Of a DNA stretch of 64,000 nucleotides, positions 42,141 through 54,543 are shown piece after piece. Numbering within the stretch: position 1 is the stretch's first letter; every line of letters starts with the position of its first letter. A model generated the notes under the pieces. The model was not told the origin of the DNA and made no database searches. It was given only the letters and a program-made list of their open reading frames with translations. The DNA lies in assembly GCA_015179025.1 (NCBI GenBank), contig WHUX01000144.1, forward strand, positions 62,001-126,000, in the 5' to 3' direction. The position numbers were made by a program, and so were the translations under genes. The stretch is from Terfezia claveryi. Its lineage: Eukaryota; Ascomycota; Pezizomycetes; Pezizales; Pezizaceae.

Positions 42141-43461
42141 TTAGTTTGGTCAGATAGACCTGGTCAGCCCCATACTAGAATCAATTCTATTCGACTCTCG
42201 ATCTAGAAATCCTGATGCATGGGGCCATAGAATACGGCATCAGATAGATAGATATTTCATATCACATCGATTATGGATCTCAGTATCTTAGAAATTGATC
42301 CTCGATGTTTTCCACATCTAGTAATATTATTGCCAAGACCAAGACAGTGCCAAGCCCGAACAGTGCCTAGCCCGAACAGTGCCTAGCGCCTGGCCCGCAT
42401 TATGTCTGGTGACGAAAAGCTGTAAAACCCCTTTACACAACATGAATTATCATAGGTAAGCTCTTATCAGTTTCTATATTCGGTCAGGACAAAAGGTGCG
42501 AGATCTCCTGAACATATTTATAACTTAGTCTGGTTGCACATACTACTTAGTATGAATTCATATGACCAACGCATGACCTAGGTATGTATCATGTTCACAA
42601 ACCCCATTGTTCTTTGCTACATTTTTTAACTGGTCGCTAACAAAAGATATGGGGATATCTGTTAGGCAGCGGAAGAGGTAGCAGGGGTGCAGAACAGATC
42701 TGTAGCAATATGTCTACTAGATCGGATGGTAATACGCGGAGTGGACAGTAGAGCACAGAGTACAGTAGTAAACGATGCGGTGAAGACTTGTTTAATTTTT
42801 AGGAAAATACAGGTCCAGAGCGTTGTTTATAAACATGGAAATTCAGGGTAAGACAATGCGCAGGGCTAGTGATCGGGTGTGCGTTTTAACAGACGCGGCA
42901 CTCTGCTATCCTTAGCTAAATTTGCCGTGGGGGAATGTCAAATCCCCCATTCTTTGCTTCCCCAGCATGCCACAGGTGGACAGGAGTTGGGGTGACGCTT
43001 GCTGTGAAGCTGAGGGCAATGTCATGGGTTACCCAGCTGAGCTGTTAAAATTCAATCATAAAAACCCCGTGGCATGCACTCGAGGAGATCTTGTCTCAAT
43101 TGAGCTCCCAGTCTCGACCCAGACATTAGGTTTTCCTCTCTTGGCCTCGTGGAAAGGTTGTAGATATTTGGTACAAAACTAGCACTGGAGCGTAGCAAGA
43201 CCTTGGGTACTTCATTTTCTCTCAATTATATTTATAATTTGCTTCTGGAAAGTATATGGACGACGGAATATGAACATGGAATCTAGTGGTTACCTCACAT
43301 TCTCACATGCGGCAGCAGGGTCATACTTGCATCAGGCTTATGGCCGTGAAGAAAATTTATTTAAGAAGCCCGGATCAATTCTATTGCTTAAGCTGCAAAA
43401 CTTTCACCAAATAACAGCAAGCAAAAAATTACACTGCATACTGTAGCTAATCTCTACCATA
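42141..43461. other. No supported gene
   Basis: A frame at 42922-43182 (86 codons) has no recognised motif. No transposon ends or repeats of note, apart from 'cagtgcc(t)agcccgaa' repeated three times near 42345-42385. Confidence 0.35.
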
Positions 43462-43749
43462 ATGAGTTGCTCACAGTCAGCAGCATTGAAGGCTACTTCA
43501 GTGAGTACACCATATTTGCGACCTTGCCCCGGACCCGTGGAGGATGACAAGATCGAGCTACTATCACTTGATGCAATACCAACAGAGAGGCTACAAGTTG
43601 AGGGGAAACCAGCCACAACTGTGACTGGAAATCCCAAGTTTGAGCTACTATCACTTGATGCAATATCAACAGAGAGTCTACAAGTTGAGGGGAAACCAGC
43701 CACAACTGTGACTGGACACCAATCAAAGAGGCGGAAAGTGACTAGTTGA
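43462..43749 (+). CDS. Small hypothetical protein with 29-aa duplication
   Basis: A 95-codon frame from ATG 43462 (MSCSQSAALKATSVSTPYLR) contains two nearly identical 87-bp (29-residue) units beginning ELLSLDAIPTERLQVEGKPA and ELLSLDAISTESLQVEGKPA at 43555 and 43642, and ends QSKRRKVTS, an NLS-like tail. The repeat keeps the frame. There are no flanking transposon genes within 300 bp. It could be a real small gene or a remnant; no family is recognised. Confidence 0.3.
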   Translation: MSCSQSAALKATSVSTPYLRPCPGPVEDDKIELLSLDAIPTERLQVEGKPATTVTGNPKFELLSLDAISTESLQVEGKPATTVTGHQSKRRKVTS

Positions 43750-44114
43750 AACGTTTTCTATTTAAAATACGTCAACCCTTTATGGGCCAGAAAGGCATAA
43801 CAAATTTTTACATAGGGCTGGTATGCGGTATTCTACAGGGTGACTCATCCTCAATTACACAAATGGGTGATACCTAAGTATCCAGACTAAGAATTCCTTT
43901 TACGTAAAACAATTGTTTGGAACGTTTATCGGCGCGGGCTTGGGGGTTTCGGTGAAATTCTTGAGGCGAGGTCCAATGTAAAAGATATCAAAAATTACAA
44001 AAAGGAGGGGTAGCATTTGCAGGTACGCTATGGGCTTCAGTTATGGTACGTAAATTCATTTTTAAAGGAGAGTTGCCTTCCTAAAAGTTTATGAGTTCAC
44101 GGATGTTATCCCTG

Positions 44115-45060
44115 TTAGGCGGGGATGTTGTGCCAACCAGACCAGAATGTTATCGAGATGAAGGTACATCTCACACATATTTTAGATCTAAATAAAATCG
44201 ATTTAATTTGATTTATAGATCTAAATATATATATGTCAGTGAGAGGAAGGGGGAACATGTAAAAAGAATTGGCATGCTTCGCTGGGGGGAGAAGGGGCCA
44301 AGACCCCCAGCACTCTTCTTCATCAAGTATATAGCCAATGGCTATATAGATGATGAGGGGGAAGTCGCACATTGTGTGAGCTCTTAGTGACTGGAAGTCA
44401 CTTTCTCCGAAGAGTAATGAAATCAGCCTAATACAGCCGTATATACCATACTTCACCAGGTAATGCATCATCACCGGGATCTGCATCAGCCCCCACACAA
44501 ACCAGGCCGGTCCATTCTTGGCGGCGTAACGGACGTAAAATGAACGGAACCATATCTAGTAAAATATATGTGCCTCGTAAAGATATAGAGATTCATTAAC
44601 ATGTGGTGGGAATGCGAAATGGGTGGGTATGGATGGGGTAATAGATGGATTTTTAGGTCGCATCCAATATTAAGGCAAAAAATAGAGACAGGCAACTGAC
44701 CCAAAGTACTAATCAAGTCATGGGAATGTAAATAAATTGAGGTCTGAATGGTATAATCTAGGGTCTATAGATGTGGTTTAAGTTGCTAAATAGTGATAAA
44801 GCTATTAGTCTAACTTTGGAAGGTAAGGGAGAGTTGGTGTACTTTTCTGAGATTTGTTTATATAGAAACCTAAATCAGTTTGAGCCAGCCTGAACTCAGC
44901 TGGCCGAATCTGGTCTTGCCTATATGAGGCCAAGTCTATCTCAGTATGCCTAAGTTGTCTGGTACCACTTGAGTCCACTTGAACTAATCTGTGGGTACCT
45001 GAATGAGTCTACATCAGTTATATAGATACTAGGCAATCCTAACCTTGTCTGACCAATTAT
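44115..45060 (-). pseudogene. Unknown membrane-protein-like coding repeat, left inverted copy
   Basis: Minus-strand 44498-44115 is an open, hydrophobic frame (MWGLMQIPVMMHYLVKYGIY, then LLFGESDFQSLRAHTMCDFP and LIIYIAIGYILDEEECWG). In the shifted frame just upstream, YVRYAAKNGPAWFV continues it, so an intron or frameshift lies near 44520-44560. The non-coding upstream part (to ~45060) and the coding start recur in inverse orientation at 58550-59130. I do not know the family. Confidence 0.4.
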
Positions 45061-45359
45061 GAGCTTATCTAGGCATACCTGAAGTATAATGGGCTTTTGT
45101 AGGCTACTATCTGCTTGCTTGAAGCCACTTGAGGTGTCCTAAACTACTATTAACCCTTCTGAATCACACTTAGGTTACCTCAAGTCGGTTGAGCTCCCAG
45201 GGGCTTACCAAACATATCTGAACTATGTACTCTAGTCTCACCAGTGTCAATTATAGCATATATCTACTAACTCAAGGTTGGCTTCAGAAAGTCTACTGTA
45301 CTTCAGTATGCTTGAGAGACAGTACCTTTAAAAGTAAGCTTAAACTTCAAATAGGATTT

Positions 45360-45364
45360 CAAGT
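45360..45364 (+). repeat. Gypsy A target-site duplication
   Basis: caagt, repeated at 58231-58235. Confidence 0.85.
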
Positions 45365-45953
45365 TATCACAACCGTCCTTTCCTAGCCAGGTTTGAGAGT
45401 CAGATGGGATTCTGTCCGACTCTCATTATTGTTGATTGATTGATATCGTTGTTATCTCTGTTCCCGAGATAAGGGGTCTCGGGGACCTTATTCCTTCCGA
45501 TGGCCTTAGCCAGGAAGGAAGCCTGTATATATAGCTTGCTCTCTCCGCCCTCTCGTTAGATCCCCATCCAACGTCTTGTATACCCAATACAGGACCTTGC
45601 TTCCCCTAGCGCTTGTGCACCTCCCTTGTGCACATCCTTGTCTCGAACAAACAACTCTGCAGTACAGCTGCCTCCCTTGACACACGCGGCAACTGCCTCA
45701 GCGTGTCTCGTGTCCCTTGCCCTCTTACCTCTTGCCTCTTGCCTCTTGCCTCTTGCCTCTTGCCTCTTGCCTCTTGCCTCTTGCCCTTGCCCCCGTCTCA
45801 GTCTTCCCCTGGTCACACACGTAGCGTTCCTACGTGTGTCTTACCCTAGCCTTTCCCCCGATCACACACGTAGCGCTCCTACGTGTGTGATTGCCCCTTG
45901 CTACTTCCCCGGCGTACCCCTTAGTCGCCTTGTCCCCCAGAGCCCTCGTTACA
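45365..45953 (+). repeat. Gypsy A 5' LTR
   Basis: 589 bp, same length as the 3' LTR. Starts tatcacaaccg where the 3' LTR starts tgtcacaaccg (G-to-A), ends ccctcgttaca. Contains tatatatagcttgctc (TATA), about ten copies of the 7-bp word cttgcct and two cacacgtagcg(t/c)tcctacgtgtg imperfect palindromes (45807-45890). Confidence 0.93.
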
Positions 45954-45984
45954 CTACGTTGGATGTTTCAGACCAACCGGTACG

Positions 45985-46944
45985 ATGTCCGTGAATATTC
46001 CACTACCCACCGATAGATTCGCAGCCTGGAGGGCGACTCCGATTCCATCAGACCCAACAGAACTATCAGCATACCGAAGAACTGTAATCGAAATATTCAC
46101 AGAGACTTATGCCATTGGCGAACAACAAGGAGCGGACCTTCAGAAAGCCAAAAAGCGAATCCGAGAAGCCGAAGACGAAATAACCCTCCTTCAAGAAGAT
46201 GCAGCAGAGGACAGGATAACCATCCGGAGACTGACTTATGCCTTGGACCTGGCCGACAGTCCAAAGAACCAGAAAACACAAGACCTACCAACTCCGCCCA
46301 AGTTTAATGGGGACTGGGGCCGGTTACGAGCATGGAAGAACTCTGTACAAATAAAACTCTCTGGAGACTTAGCGAAGTTCCCCACTGTCCACCACCAGCT
46401 CTCATACGTCTATGGCCTCCTGGAGGGTAAGGCCATGGACCAGGTACAGCTCTTCATCAAGGCAACGGGGATTGATCTGGTAGACATCCCGGCACTAATG
46501 GCAATCTTGGACCGAGCCTTCGGGGACCCGGATCCTAAAGGAACCGCCAGCAGGGCCCTGCAAGACCTCAAGCAAAAACACAACGAACTGTCAACCTATG
46601 TCGCCGAGTTCTCTAGGCTGGCAGCAGAGCTCAATTGGAATGACGAAGCCAAGCTCGACCAGTTCAAAGACAGGCTTACCTTCGAGCTGAAAAAGGCTCT
46701 GATCTACTGCCCACCGACCAAGACCCTGGAGGAACTTATTGAGCAAGCTAGCTGGGTGGAACAGCAGACAGCGGCACTAAGAGCCCCCCAAAAGACACTC
46801 TCGACCTCGACTCCCCGTACCCCCTTCCTGATAGCACACACCCAACAACAACCCACACCGGTCAACAAGCCTGCACACCCCTCCCTGGTAGCGGGTGGGG
46901 CTGCCCCCATCGACCTGTCAGTAGGTAGACCTCATCTTACCTAG
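45985..46944 (+). pseudogene. Gypsy A Gag, zinc knuckle destroyed
   Basis: MSVNIPLPTDRFAAWRATPI opens a 319-codon frame with a coiled-coil (LQKAKKRIREAEDEITLLQE, ~55-80) and the Ty3-type Gag core (LPTPPKFNGDWGRLRAWKNS, LEGKAMDQVQ, YVAEFSRLAAELNWND). A TAG ends it at 46942. Beyond, in frame, GLCIAYGKGDHFITA followed by a stop is the remains of a CCHC knuckle in which the second Cys is Tyr and the last is a stop. Gag would build the particle; RNA binding is lost here. Confidence 0.88.
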
Positions 46945-47150
46945 GAGGAAAGGGACCGTCACCGCACTCAGGGTTTGTGCATTGCATACGGAAAGGGGGA
47001 CCATTTTATCACGGCATGACCCCTCCGCAAAAACCGCTCGATGGCCGCCCACGCCATCTCCGAATCCAGGATTGAAGAGGTGGAGGAGTCGGGAAAAGCC
47101 CTGTCCCTTGCATAGTCACTGACACTAGCAAGGGACCTGCACTAGGTCAT

Positions 47151-47917
47151 TTGTCTTTGTCGTCTTTCTCTGTTCCTGCATCTATGTCTGTTGACGAATC
47201 TCGCTTGTTTGGCGAGCACTTTGTAGTACCAATAACTATTGAATTCAATGGTAAAACAGTGGTAACATTAGCTCTCATAGATTGTGGTGCTTCGGGAATG
47301 GCCTTCATTGATCAGACCTTTGTCAGTAAAAATTCGATACCAACAGCCAAACTTAAGACCCCCTGCCGTCTTGATGTTATTGATGGCCGTCCAATCTCTT
47401 CTGGGGCTATCACCGATCTTGCTTGCCTGCCCAGCGCCATTGGGGACCATTTGGAGAGTTTACTGATGTTTGTGACCAAGCTCAAATACCCCATTGTTCT
47501 GGGGATTCCTTGGCTCCGAATGCATGATGTCTCCGTTAACTTTGGCTCTTACACCTTGACTTTCAATAGTGGGTATTACAAGAGGCACTGTGGTGCTCCA
47601 CGAACTGCCGTTAAAGGGTTATGTGCACTACCCCCCCTAGTAGAGGACCCTGCCCAGGTAGTACACCAGACTGCATATATCAACGTTGACAACCCTCCTG
47701 CTTCTGTTCCTGTTCCCCCTGTTTCCCCAAAACCCCTGAGTGTTAGCTTTATTGGTGCAGGGGCTTTTGCTTACCTCACCAGGAGGCACAAGCTGAAGGC
47801 ACATGCCCTCTCTATACATGATATAAACCTGGAAATCAACAAGACAAGGTCCAAAGAAGAATGGAAGTCCATGGTCCCAGATGAATACCACGAGTTTATC
47901 GACCTATTCTCAGAAAA
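47151..47917 (+). pseudogene. Gypsy A pol, protease part (before gypsy B)
   Basis: The pol frame, -1 relative to gag, is open from before 47151 to the insertion. TLALIDCGASGMAFID is the aspartic protease active site (DCGA) and YPIVLGIPWLRMHDV the typical flap-distal motif. It ends DEYHEFIDLFSE then the gaaaa target. The frame continues in register at 54544 once gypsy B and one gaaaa copy are discounted. Confidence 0.9.
47913..47917 (+). repeat. Gypsy B target-site duplication
   Basis: gaaaa, repeated at 54539-54543. Confidence 0.87.
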
Positions 47918-48533
47918 TGTTACGACTCAGGTAAGAGACCTACCCTCCACCGGGATAACCAATACCCTACTATATTGCTGACTGTGATGGCCTGATCACC
48001 CATACAGATGCGGGTAGTACGTCGGGAGTGCAGACGTTAAAGGGATTGGGTAAAGGAAGTGTGTGTTCTCTGATATTGGATCTCGTGCATGTATTCTCTT
48101 CAGTGTGTTTCTATGATGTTCTAATATATGATATTCCTATGTTGTTATTCGTTGTATTCAAGCTTATCTCCTGTAAGACAGCCTGACTACAAAGCGTTGT
48201 AGTTCGGGCTGCCTAATCAATGTATGTCAGCCTGCAGAGTTCCTAAACAGGAAGCGTCTTCCTGTTCTAGGCAACTACCTGACGTCAGTGCTACTAAGCC
48301 ATTATAAGAAGTATCGTCAGATCTGATAAGGGGTTATCAGATCAACGCTTCTATATAAGCTACCGCTTTTACATAGTTAATACAATAAGACCCAAGCGGT
48401 GTTCTAAGTCTCATATAGCTTTACTCTTATCGAGTTCGTATTACACCCGAGTTATAGCTGCGTTTATACTTTACTCCGCTACTATCTATCCTTTCCCCGA
48501 AAGTATTCTCGTAGTTACACCTCGCCTGTAACA
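47918..48533 (+). repeat. Gypsy B 5' LTR
   Basis: 616 bp, tgttacgactcagg...ctcgcctgtaaca. Contains tatataagc (TATA, about 48352) and a tcagatctgataagg...atcagatc palindrome-rich segment (about 48317-48342). Confidence 0.94.
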
Positions 48534-48592
48534 TTACACCGCTTGTCTATACACCTCTATAGACACCAACACTCTACAAATCCCCTACAACT

Positions 48593-50332
48593 ATGTCGAT
48601 GTTGAGAGGATTACTTGGTGAAGCTTCTGATGAGCCTATGGCTGACACTGACAATGATAGTGTTGTCCAGGCACAGCAACGAGCTGAACAATTCATCGAG
48701 CAATACTATGCTCCCTCTTCTCAGATTCCACAATTTCAGGAACGCTGGGGCACCCCCCGTCAACAAATAGGACTCGGATCAATATCCTCCTCCTCTCCTG
48801 AACCTATTATATGATCAGTTGCCCCATCAGTAGCTCCATCTAATAATCCAGGACCCTCCACTAAGGGCAAGCGACCAGTAGCTCGCCACCAGACCCCTGT
48901 TGATCCTGGATATGCCGCCATGAAGGCACAAGTTCAGCGTTTAGAGGCAGAAAAGCAAGCTGCACTCGCACAGGTACAACAGCTACAACAGACACAGACA
49001 GCACATACCGAGTTCATTCAGCAAAGTGCAGCAGATATCTAGAATACAGCTAATGCTGCTGCCAACAAACATGCACAACTATCGAATAATACGCAAAGTG
49101 CACTCACACAAATCCAGAATCTTATTATTTCTGGACAAACAAACCAGACAAAAGAATTCCAGACAATCCACCACAACCTCCGATATCTCAAGGGACAAGC
49201 TGACTTCTACAATGATCAATACCAGCAACGGTTTCCTAGTATCGAAGGACAAATCAGTAGTATGAAAGGACAATTCATTAACTTTCAAGACCGACTTGAA
49301 AGGGTAGAACGTCGGGTACAGGCTCCTCAGCCTATACACCCTCCAGCAAATACAGCACAAAGACTCGAGCAAGCAGTAGGAGGTATACCACCACCTCCTC
49401 CACCACCAGTCGAACAAAGACGACCCAGAGATCCCACTCCTCCACTTCCACCTCCAGTAGGACTAGGAATCTTTGAAGATAAGCAGATAGCAGGCAAAGC
49501 ACCACCCCCGAATAAATTCAAGGGAGAACGAACGCATCTCGAAGGCTGGATCCTTCAAATGGATGATTACTTTCTCATCACTCTCACCCGAAATGAAGAC
49601 CAGAAGCTAGCATATGTTGGGTTATCAATGGATGGAAAAGTATTAGATTGGTGGAAGGCTAACCGAGTTAAGTATCATACTTGGAAGGAGGTTAAGGAAG
49701 CCATGGAACTATATTATGGGGACCACTACCAGGCAGATCGAGCGTATCATGACCTAGCAGCATTAAAAAAGACTGGTTCTATCTTGGATTATCTAACAGA
49801 GGTAGATAGGCTTAACAATTATACCAAACTATCCGAGATGCAGGTCATCAATAGTATAATCTCCAATCTTCCCCATGAGCTCCGCAAATCAATAGCTCAC
49901 TATGAAAACCTTCGCACCTTCCCACATCAATGGAGACAGAAACTTATCGAGATGGATATCATCAGTACTGAATTCCAGAGCCGAAACCACCAAACTGCCG
50001 CTGCCCCATCAACAACTAGGAAGCGCCCCTTAGATATAGGAACACAACTCCGAGGAACAGCTTCTACCTCCTACAATAATACTCACATCCCCTCTCCAAT
50101 ATATAAAAGTAGAATACAGGAAGGACGATGTGTGAAATGTAGGAGAACTGATCATAAGGCAAAAGAGTGTATATATGAGAAGCATGCCTCTGAACCTTAT
50201 TCCTATAAACCAAAAACTACCACTAGTACAAGCCAGGCGCTTGTACCAGCCAACAAGAAAGCTCGAACAGATAAAGGACAACTTCGGATTACAGAGCTTG
50301 GTTCCAAAGGAGAAGAGTCGGGAAACGAGTAA
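48593..50332 (+). pseudogene. Gypsy B Gag with intact CCHC knuckle, two stops
   Basis: ATG 48593 (MSMLRGLLGEASDEPMADTD). A TGA at 48812 and a TAG at 49040 interrupt an otherwise single frame; CGA and CAG are the likely ancestors. A long coiled-coil (VQRLEAEKQAALAQVQQLQQ through FINFQDRLERVERRVQ) leads to a Pro-rich hinge (GIPPPPPPPVEQRRPRDPTP) and the Gag core (KFKGERTHLEGWILQMDDYF, AYHDLAALKKTGSILDYLTE). A CX2CX4HX4C knuckle, CVKCRRTDHKAKEC, sits near 50130-50171. It ends TAA 50330-50332, overlapping pol by about 58 nt. Confidence 0.9.
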
Positions 50333-53300
50333 GGAGTATATCACCTACCGTCGGACGTACTCTTAGACATTCACCTCTCCTGACGGTCCGGATTTTTATT
50401 GCTGGGGAAGAAGTTGAAGCAGTGGTAGACTGTGGAGCTAGTGCTCCAGTTGTTGGAAAAAGATTAGCAGTTAAGTTGGGAATTTGGAAAAGAGCCAGGG
50501 AAGTAAAGGTTAGGCAGGGAGATGGATCTCGAATTTCTGGAGGAAAATATGTGGTTAATACTAGGTTTGATATGTTGGATTCCTCTTCTCGTTTTTTGGG
50601 TAAGTTCAAGATGGATGCCGAAATTTTGGATATTGGGAAGAAGGATGTTATCTTGGGTTTGTCTTGGTTGGAAGAAAATGGATTTTCGGTGGATACTCAG
50701 GACAGGTGCCTGAGACAGGTCTCTACAAGTTTGATTATCCCGTGTTCCGTTAGATGGATTCCTACTGTTTCTGTTCTTGAAGTTGAAGAGCCACTAGAGG
50801 ATGGCGAGATCGTGCTTATCATTGATGCAAGCGAACGATACTCTTATTACGCACATTGCTTTACCGCAGAACAGGCAGCTAGACTCCCTGAACACAAGCC
50901 ATGGGACCATAAAATACCCCTCCAAGACCCAACCGCAAAGATACCATTCGGGGCTATCTACAAGACCACATGGGAGGAAGACGAAGCCCTTCAGAAGTAC
51001 CTTGATGAGAACCTTACTACTACCAAAGTTCGACGCTCACGCTCCTCCGCTGGTGCTCCCATCCTATTTGTTCGAAAGAAAGATGGATCTTTAAGGCTAT
51101 GTGTCGATTACCGAGCCCTTAATCATCTCACCATACCAAACAAATACCCACTTCCTCTTATCTCCGAGTTGCTCGATAGAACTCATGGAGGTAAATGGTT
51201 CACACGATTGGACCTCAAAAATGGGTATAACCTCATTAGGATTGCACCAGGGGATGAATGGAAGATAGCATTCAGAACGAAAAAGGAACTATTCGAGTAT
51301 ACGGTGATGCCATTTGGGTTGACCAATGCTCCTGCTACATTTCAAGAGATGATGGATATAATCTTCAAGGATATGGAAGGATGTATCTGGTACTTGGACG
51401 ACATACTCATCTATGGAGGTGAGACAGAGGAAGAACATCAATAAATAGTCGAAAAAGTTCTTCAGCAATGCATCCAACATGGGTTAGCTGTTAACCTCAT
51501 AAAGTCTAAGTTCCATGTCCAGGAGACCTTATTCCTCAGTCATATTATCAATGGTCAACACGTCCAAATGGATCCCTCTAAGCTCAAAACCATGTCCAAG
51601 TGGCCTATTCCTACCAAAAAGAAAGAGGTTCAAGCATTCCTAGGCTTTGCTAACTACTACCGTCGATTCATTGCCAACTACAGTGCAAAGGCACGTCCCT
51701 TAATCGACTTAACGAAAGATGTTCCTTTCAGTTGGGGACACGAGCAACAGCAAGCCTTTGATGACCTCTGGGAACAATTCCTCACTGCTCCTATCCTCAC
51801 ACAGTTTGACAGACAACTCGAAACAATCATAGAGACTGATGCTAGCAACCAAGCTATCGCTGGTATCCTCTCTCAGTATCATATTGTCAATGGAGGAAAG
51901 CAGCTTCATCCTGTTGAATACCATGCAAAAACTCTCTCCGCAGCTCAACACAACTGGCCTATCCATGATAAAGAGTTGTTTGCAATTGTGGATTGCTTCC
52001 GGAAGTGGCGAGATTGGTTGGTTGGCGTTTCAGTGAACGTCTATACAGACCACCAAGGGTTACAATATTTCAATACCAAACAGAAGCTCAACTCCCGTCA
52101 AGCTACCTGGTACCTCCGCATGTCTGAGTTCATCTACAATATTCACTACAGACCCGGTTCGAAGATGGGCAAGCCTGATGGCCTGTCTAGATGTTCAGGG
52201 GAAGAGAAATCCAGCATGGATGCTAGATTTTTCGAAGATGGACAGCTAATGGTACTTGGAGAAGAGGATGAAGAGGAAGCTGAAGATGTTGAAGTGGAAG
52301 GAATAGATGTGGCCAGATGGCAGAAGAAGGATGGACTATAGGTGGTACCCTCCGAGTTTAAGTTGGAAGTGCTAAGACAGCACCATGATAGTCAAGTGGC
52401 AGGACATTGGGGAAGACATCGTACTCAAGAGCTAGTGTCAATGAATTTTACGTGGGATAAGTGGCAGGAAGATATTGCGAATTATGTGGCAGGATGTACT
52501 AAGTGTCAAAAAGCAAAGGCAAATAGGCATAGCAGGCAAACGAAGTTGGTACCGATGCCAACTGGAGAACGACCATTTGAGGAAATAGCTATGGACTTCG
52601 TTGGTGAGCTACCAGAGTCAGAAGGTTTCAATGCAATACGCGTTATCACGGACCGGTTTACAAAAGTACAATACTATATTCCAGCAAAGACTACATGGAC
52701 AGCATCCGATGTTGCTGACACCTATATTAACGAGATATGGAGACTCTATGGCCTCCCCGACACATCACCTCTGACCGTGGTCCACAGTTTGCTTCTAGAT
52801 TCCTCAAGGAGCTTAACCAAAAGCTCAATATAACCCTCCGCCTCTCTACTACCTATCACCCTCAGACCGATGGACTTGCTGAACGAGCAGTCCAAACACT
52901 TAAGCAGTACCTCCGCATCTACTGTCACGATAGACAAGCTCGTTGGAAACGATGGCTACCATTAGCTGAGTTTGCCTATAATACTGCCGCCCACTCTACC
53001 CATAAGTACTCCCCTTACCAAAGTCTGTATGGCTTCGACCCTCGCACCATTCACCTTTCAGATGACTATGAATTCTCCTCCCCCGCTGCAGAAGAATGGC
53101 TAGACCGAATGACAACTGTACACAACCAAATTCATGATACCCTCAAGCAAATCAATCATAAAAGAAGTGCTATACACCTCGAAAAGGCATGCAGGTTTGC
53201 TATTGACGATTGGGTATTGGTTGACCACCGGAACCTACAGATACGAGCTGGGAACAACCGTTCCCTTACCAGCAAGTGGATAGGGCCCTACAAGGTCATT

Positions 53301-53632
53301 GAAGCTATTGGTTCACACGCATACAGGCTCGAAGTTCCACAAGGCACACGATGGCATAATGTTGTTCATGTTACCCTCCTAAAGCCATTCAGACGACGAG
53401 ACGAGCCACAAGATATGGACGAAGATGAACTAGATATCTTCGAAGTCAAATCTATCGTGGACTCCCGCAAGAATAGAGGAATAGTCAAGTATAGGGTGCG
53501 TTGGGAAGGATATACAGAGTTTGAAGACACTTGGGAGACCTTTGACAAGTTGGATAACTGCCCAGAGAAGCTCAGAGAGTACTGAGAGAAATTCCCCAAT
53601 AAGCCACGAGATGAAAGAGACGTCTGAGGTTT
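50275..53632 (+). pseudogene. Gypsy B Pol: PR-RT-RNaseH-IN-chromodomain, near-intact
   Basis: The frame is -1 to gag and open from 50275. Protease EAVVDCGASAPVVGK; RT with [53 protein letters not shown] and [14 protein letters not shown] at 51442 (Gln codon expected); RNase H with LETIIETDASNQAIAGILSQ and DKELFAIVDCFRKWRDWL; TAG at 52339 (Trp or Gln). Integrase HHCC (HHDSQVAGHWGRHRTQELVS, CTKCQKAK), core AMDFVGELPES, ITSDRGPQFASRF, DGLAERAVQTLKQYL. A single-base deletion near 52757 shifts the frame. The C-terminal chromodomain (IFEVKSIVDSRKNRGIVKYR, WEGYTEFEDTWE) would direct insertion to marked chromatin. A TGA at 53583 precedes the natural stop near 53630. Confidence 0.93.
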
Positions 53633-53922
53633 GGACCTACGTCCAGTATTTTATGAATGAAGACATGGTACCCTTTACCCTCCTACTCGTCGCCTTTTCC
53701 CTGTGGGTTTTTTGGTGAGAGGTTTGGTTTTTAACGGCCATGGCATGCATGTGTAGACACACCGGTCTTGTGGTACCCTGTCAGGGAGAGAGGTATCTAA
53801 TGATGTTTGGTTAGTACCTAGCCACCGCCATTACCTGAGTCTTTACTAAGTACTTGTTCCAAACCTAGGGTTAGGAGGAACTTGTATTCAGCTGTGGACA
53901 GCTGCCTGGAAACGGGGAGTAA

Positions 53923-54538
53923 TGTTACGACTCAGGTAAGAGACCTACCCTCCACCAGGATAACCAATACCCTACTACATTGCTGACTGTGATGGCCTGA
54001 TCACCCATACAGATGCAGGTAGTGCGTCGGGAGTGCAGACGTTAAAGGGATTGGGTAAAGGAAATGTATGTTCTCTGATATTGGATCTCGTGCATGTATT
54101 CTCTTCAGTGTGTTTCTATGATGTTCTAATATATGATATTCCTATGTTGTTATTCGTTGTATTCAAGCTTATCTCCTGTAAGACAGCCTGACTGCAAAGC
54201 GTTGTAGTTCGGGCTGCCTAATCAATGTATGTCAGCCTGCAGAGTTCCTAAACAGGAAGCGTCTTCCTGTTCTAGGCAACTACCTGACGTGAGTGCTACT
54301 AAGCCATTATAGGAAGTGTCGTCAGATCTGATAAGGGGTTATCAGATCAACGCTTCTATATAAGCTACCGCTTTTACATAGTTAATACAATAAGACCCAA
54401 GCGGTGTTTTAAGTCTCATATAGCTTTACTTTTATCGAGTTCGCATTACACCCGAGTTATAGCTGCGTTTATACTTTACTCCGCTACTATCTATCCTTTC
54501 CCCGAAAGTATTCTCGTAGTTACAGCTCGCCTGTAATA
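53923..54538 (+). repeat. Gypsy B 3' LTR
   Basis: 616 bp, preceded by the polypurine tract aaacggggagtaa. Ends ctgtaata where the 5' LTR ends ctgtaaca (C-to-T). Confidence 0.94.
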
Positions 54539-54543
54539 GAAAA

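Larger units (their letters stand above)
47918..54538 (+). mobile_element. Ty3/gypsy element B (chromodomain), complete, nested in A
   Basis: 6621 bp with two 616-bp LTRs (47918-48533, 53923-54538) and 5-bp duplication gaaaa. The LTRs differ at roughly fifteen positions by eye, nearly all transitions. Gag (48593-50332) and pol (about 50275-53630) overlap in -1 register. All catalytic motifs are visible, with four premature stops and one frameshift. B is from a different lineage than A (LTRs and Gag unrelated), though both have chromodomains. Confidence 0.96.
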
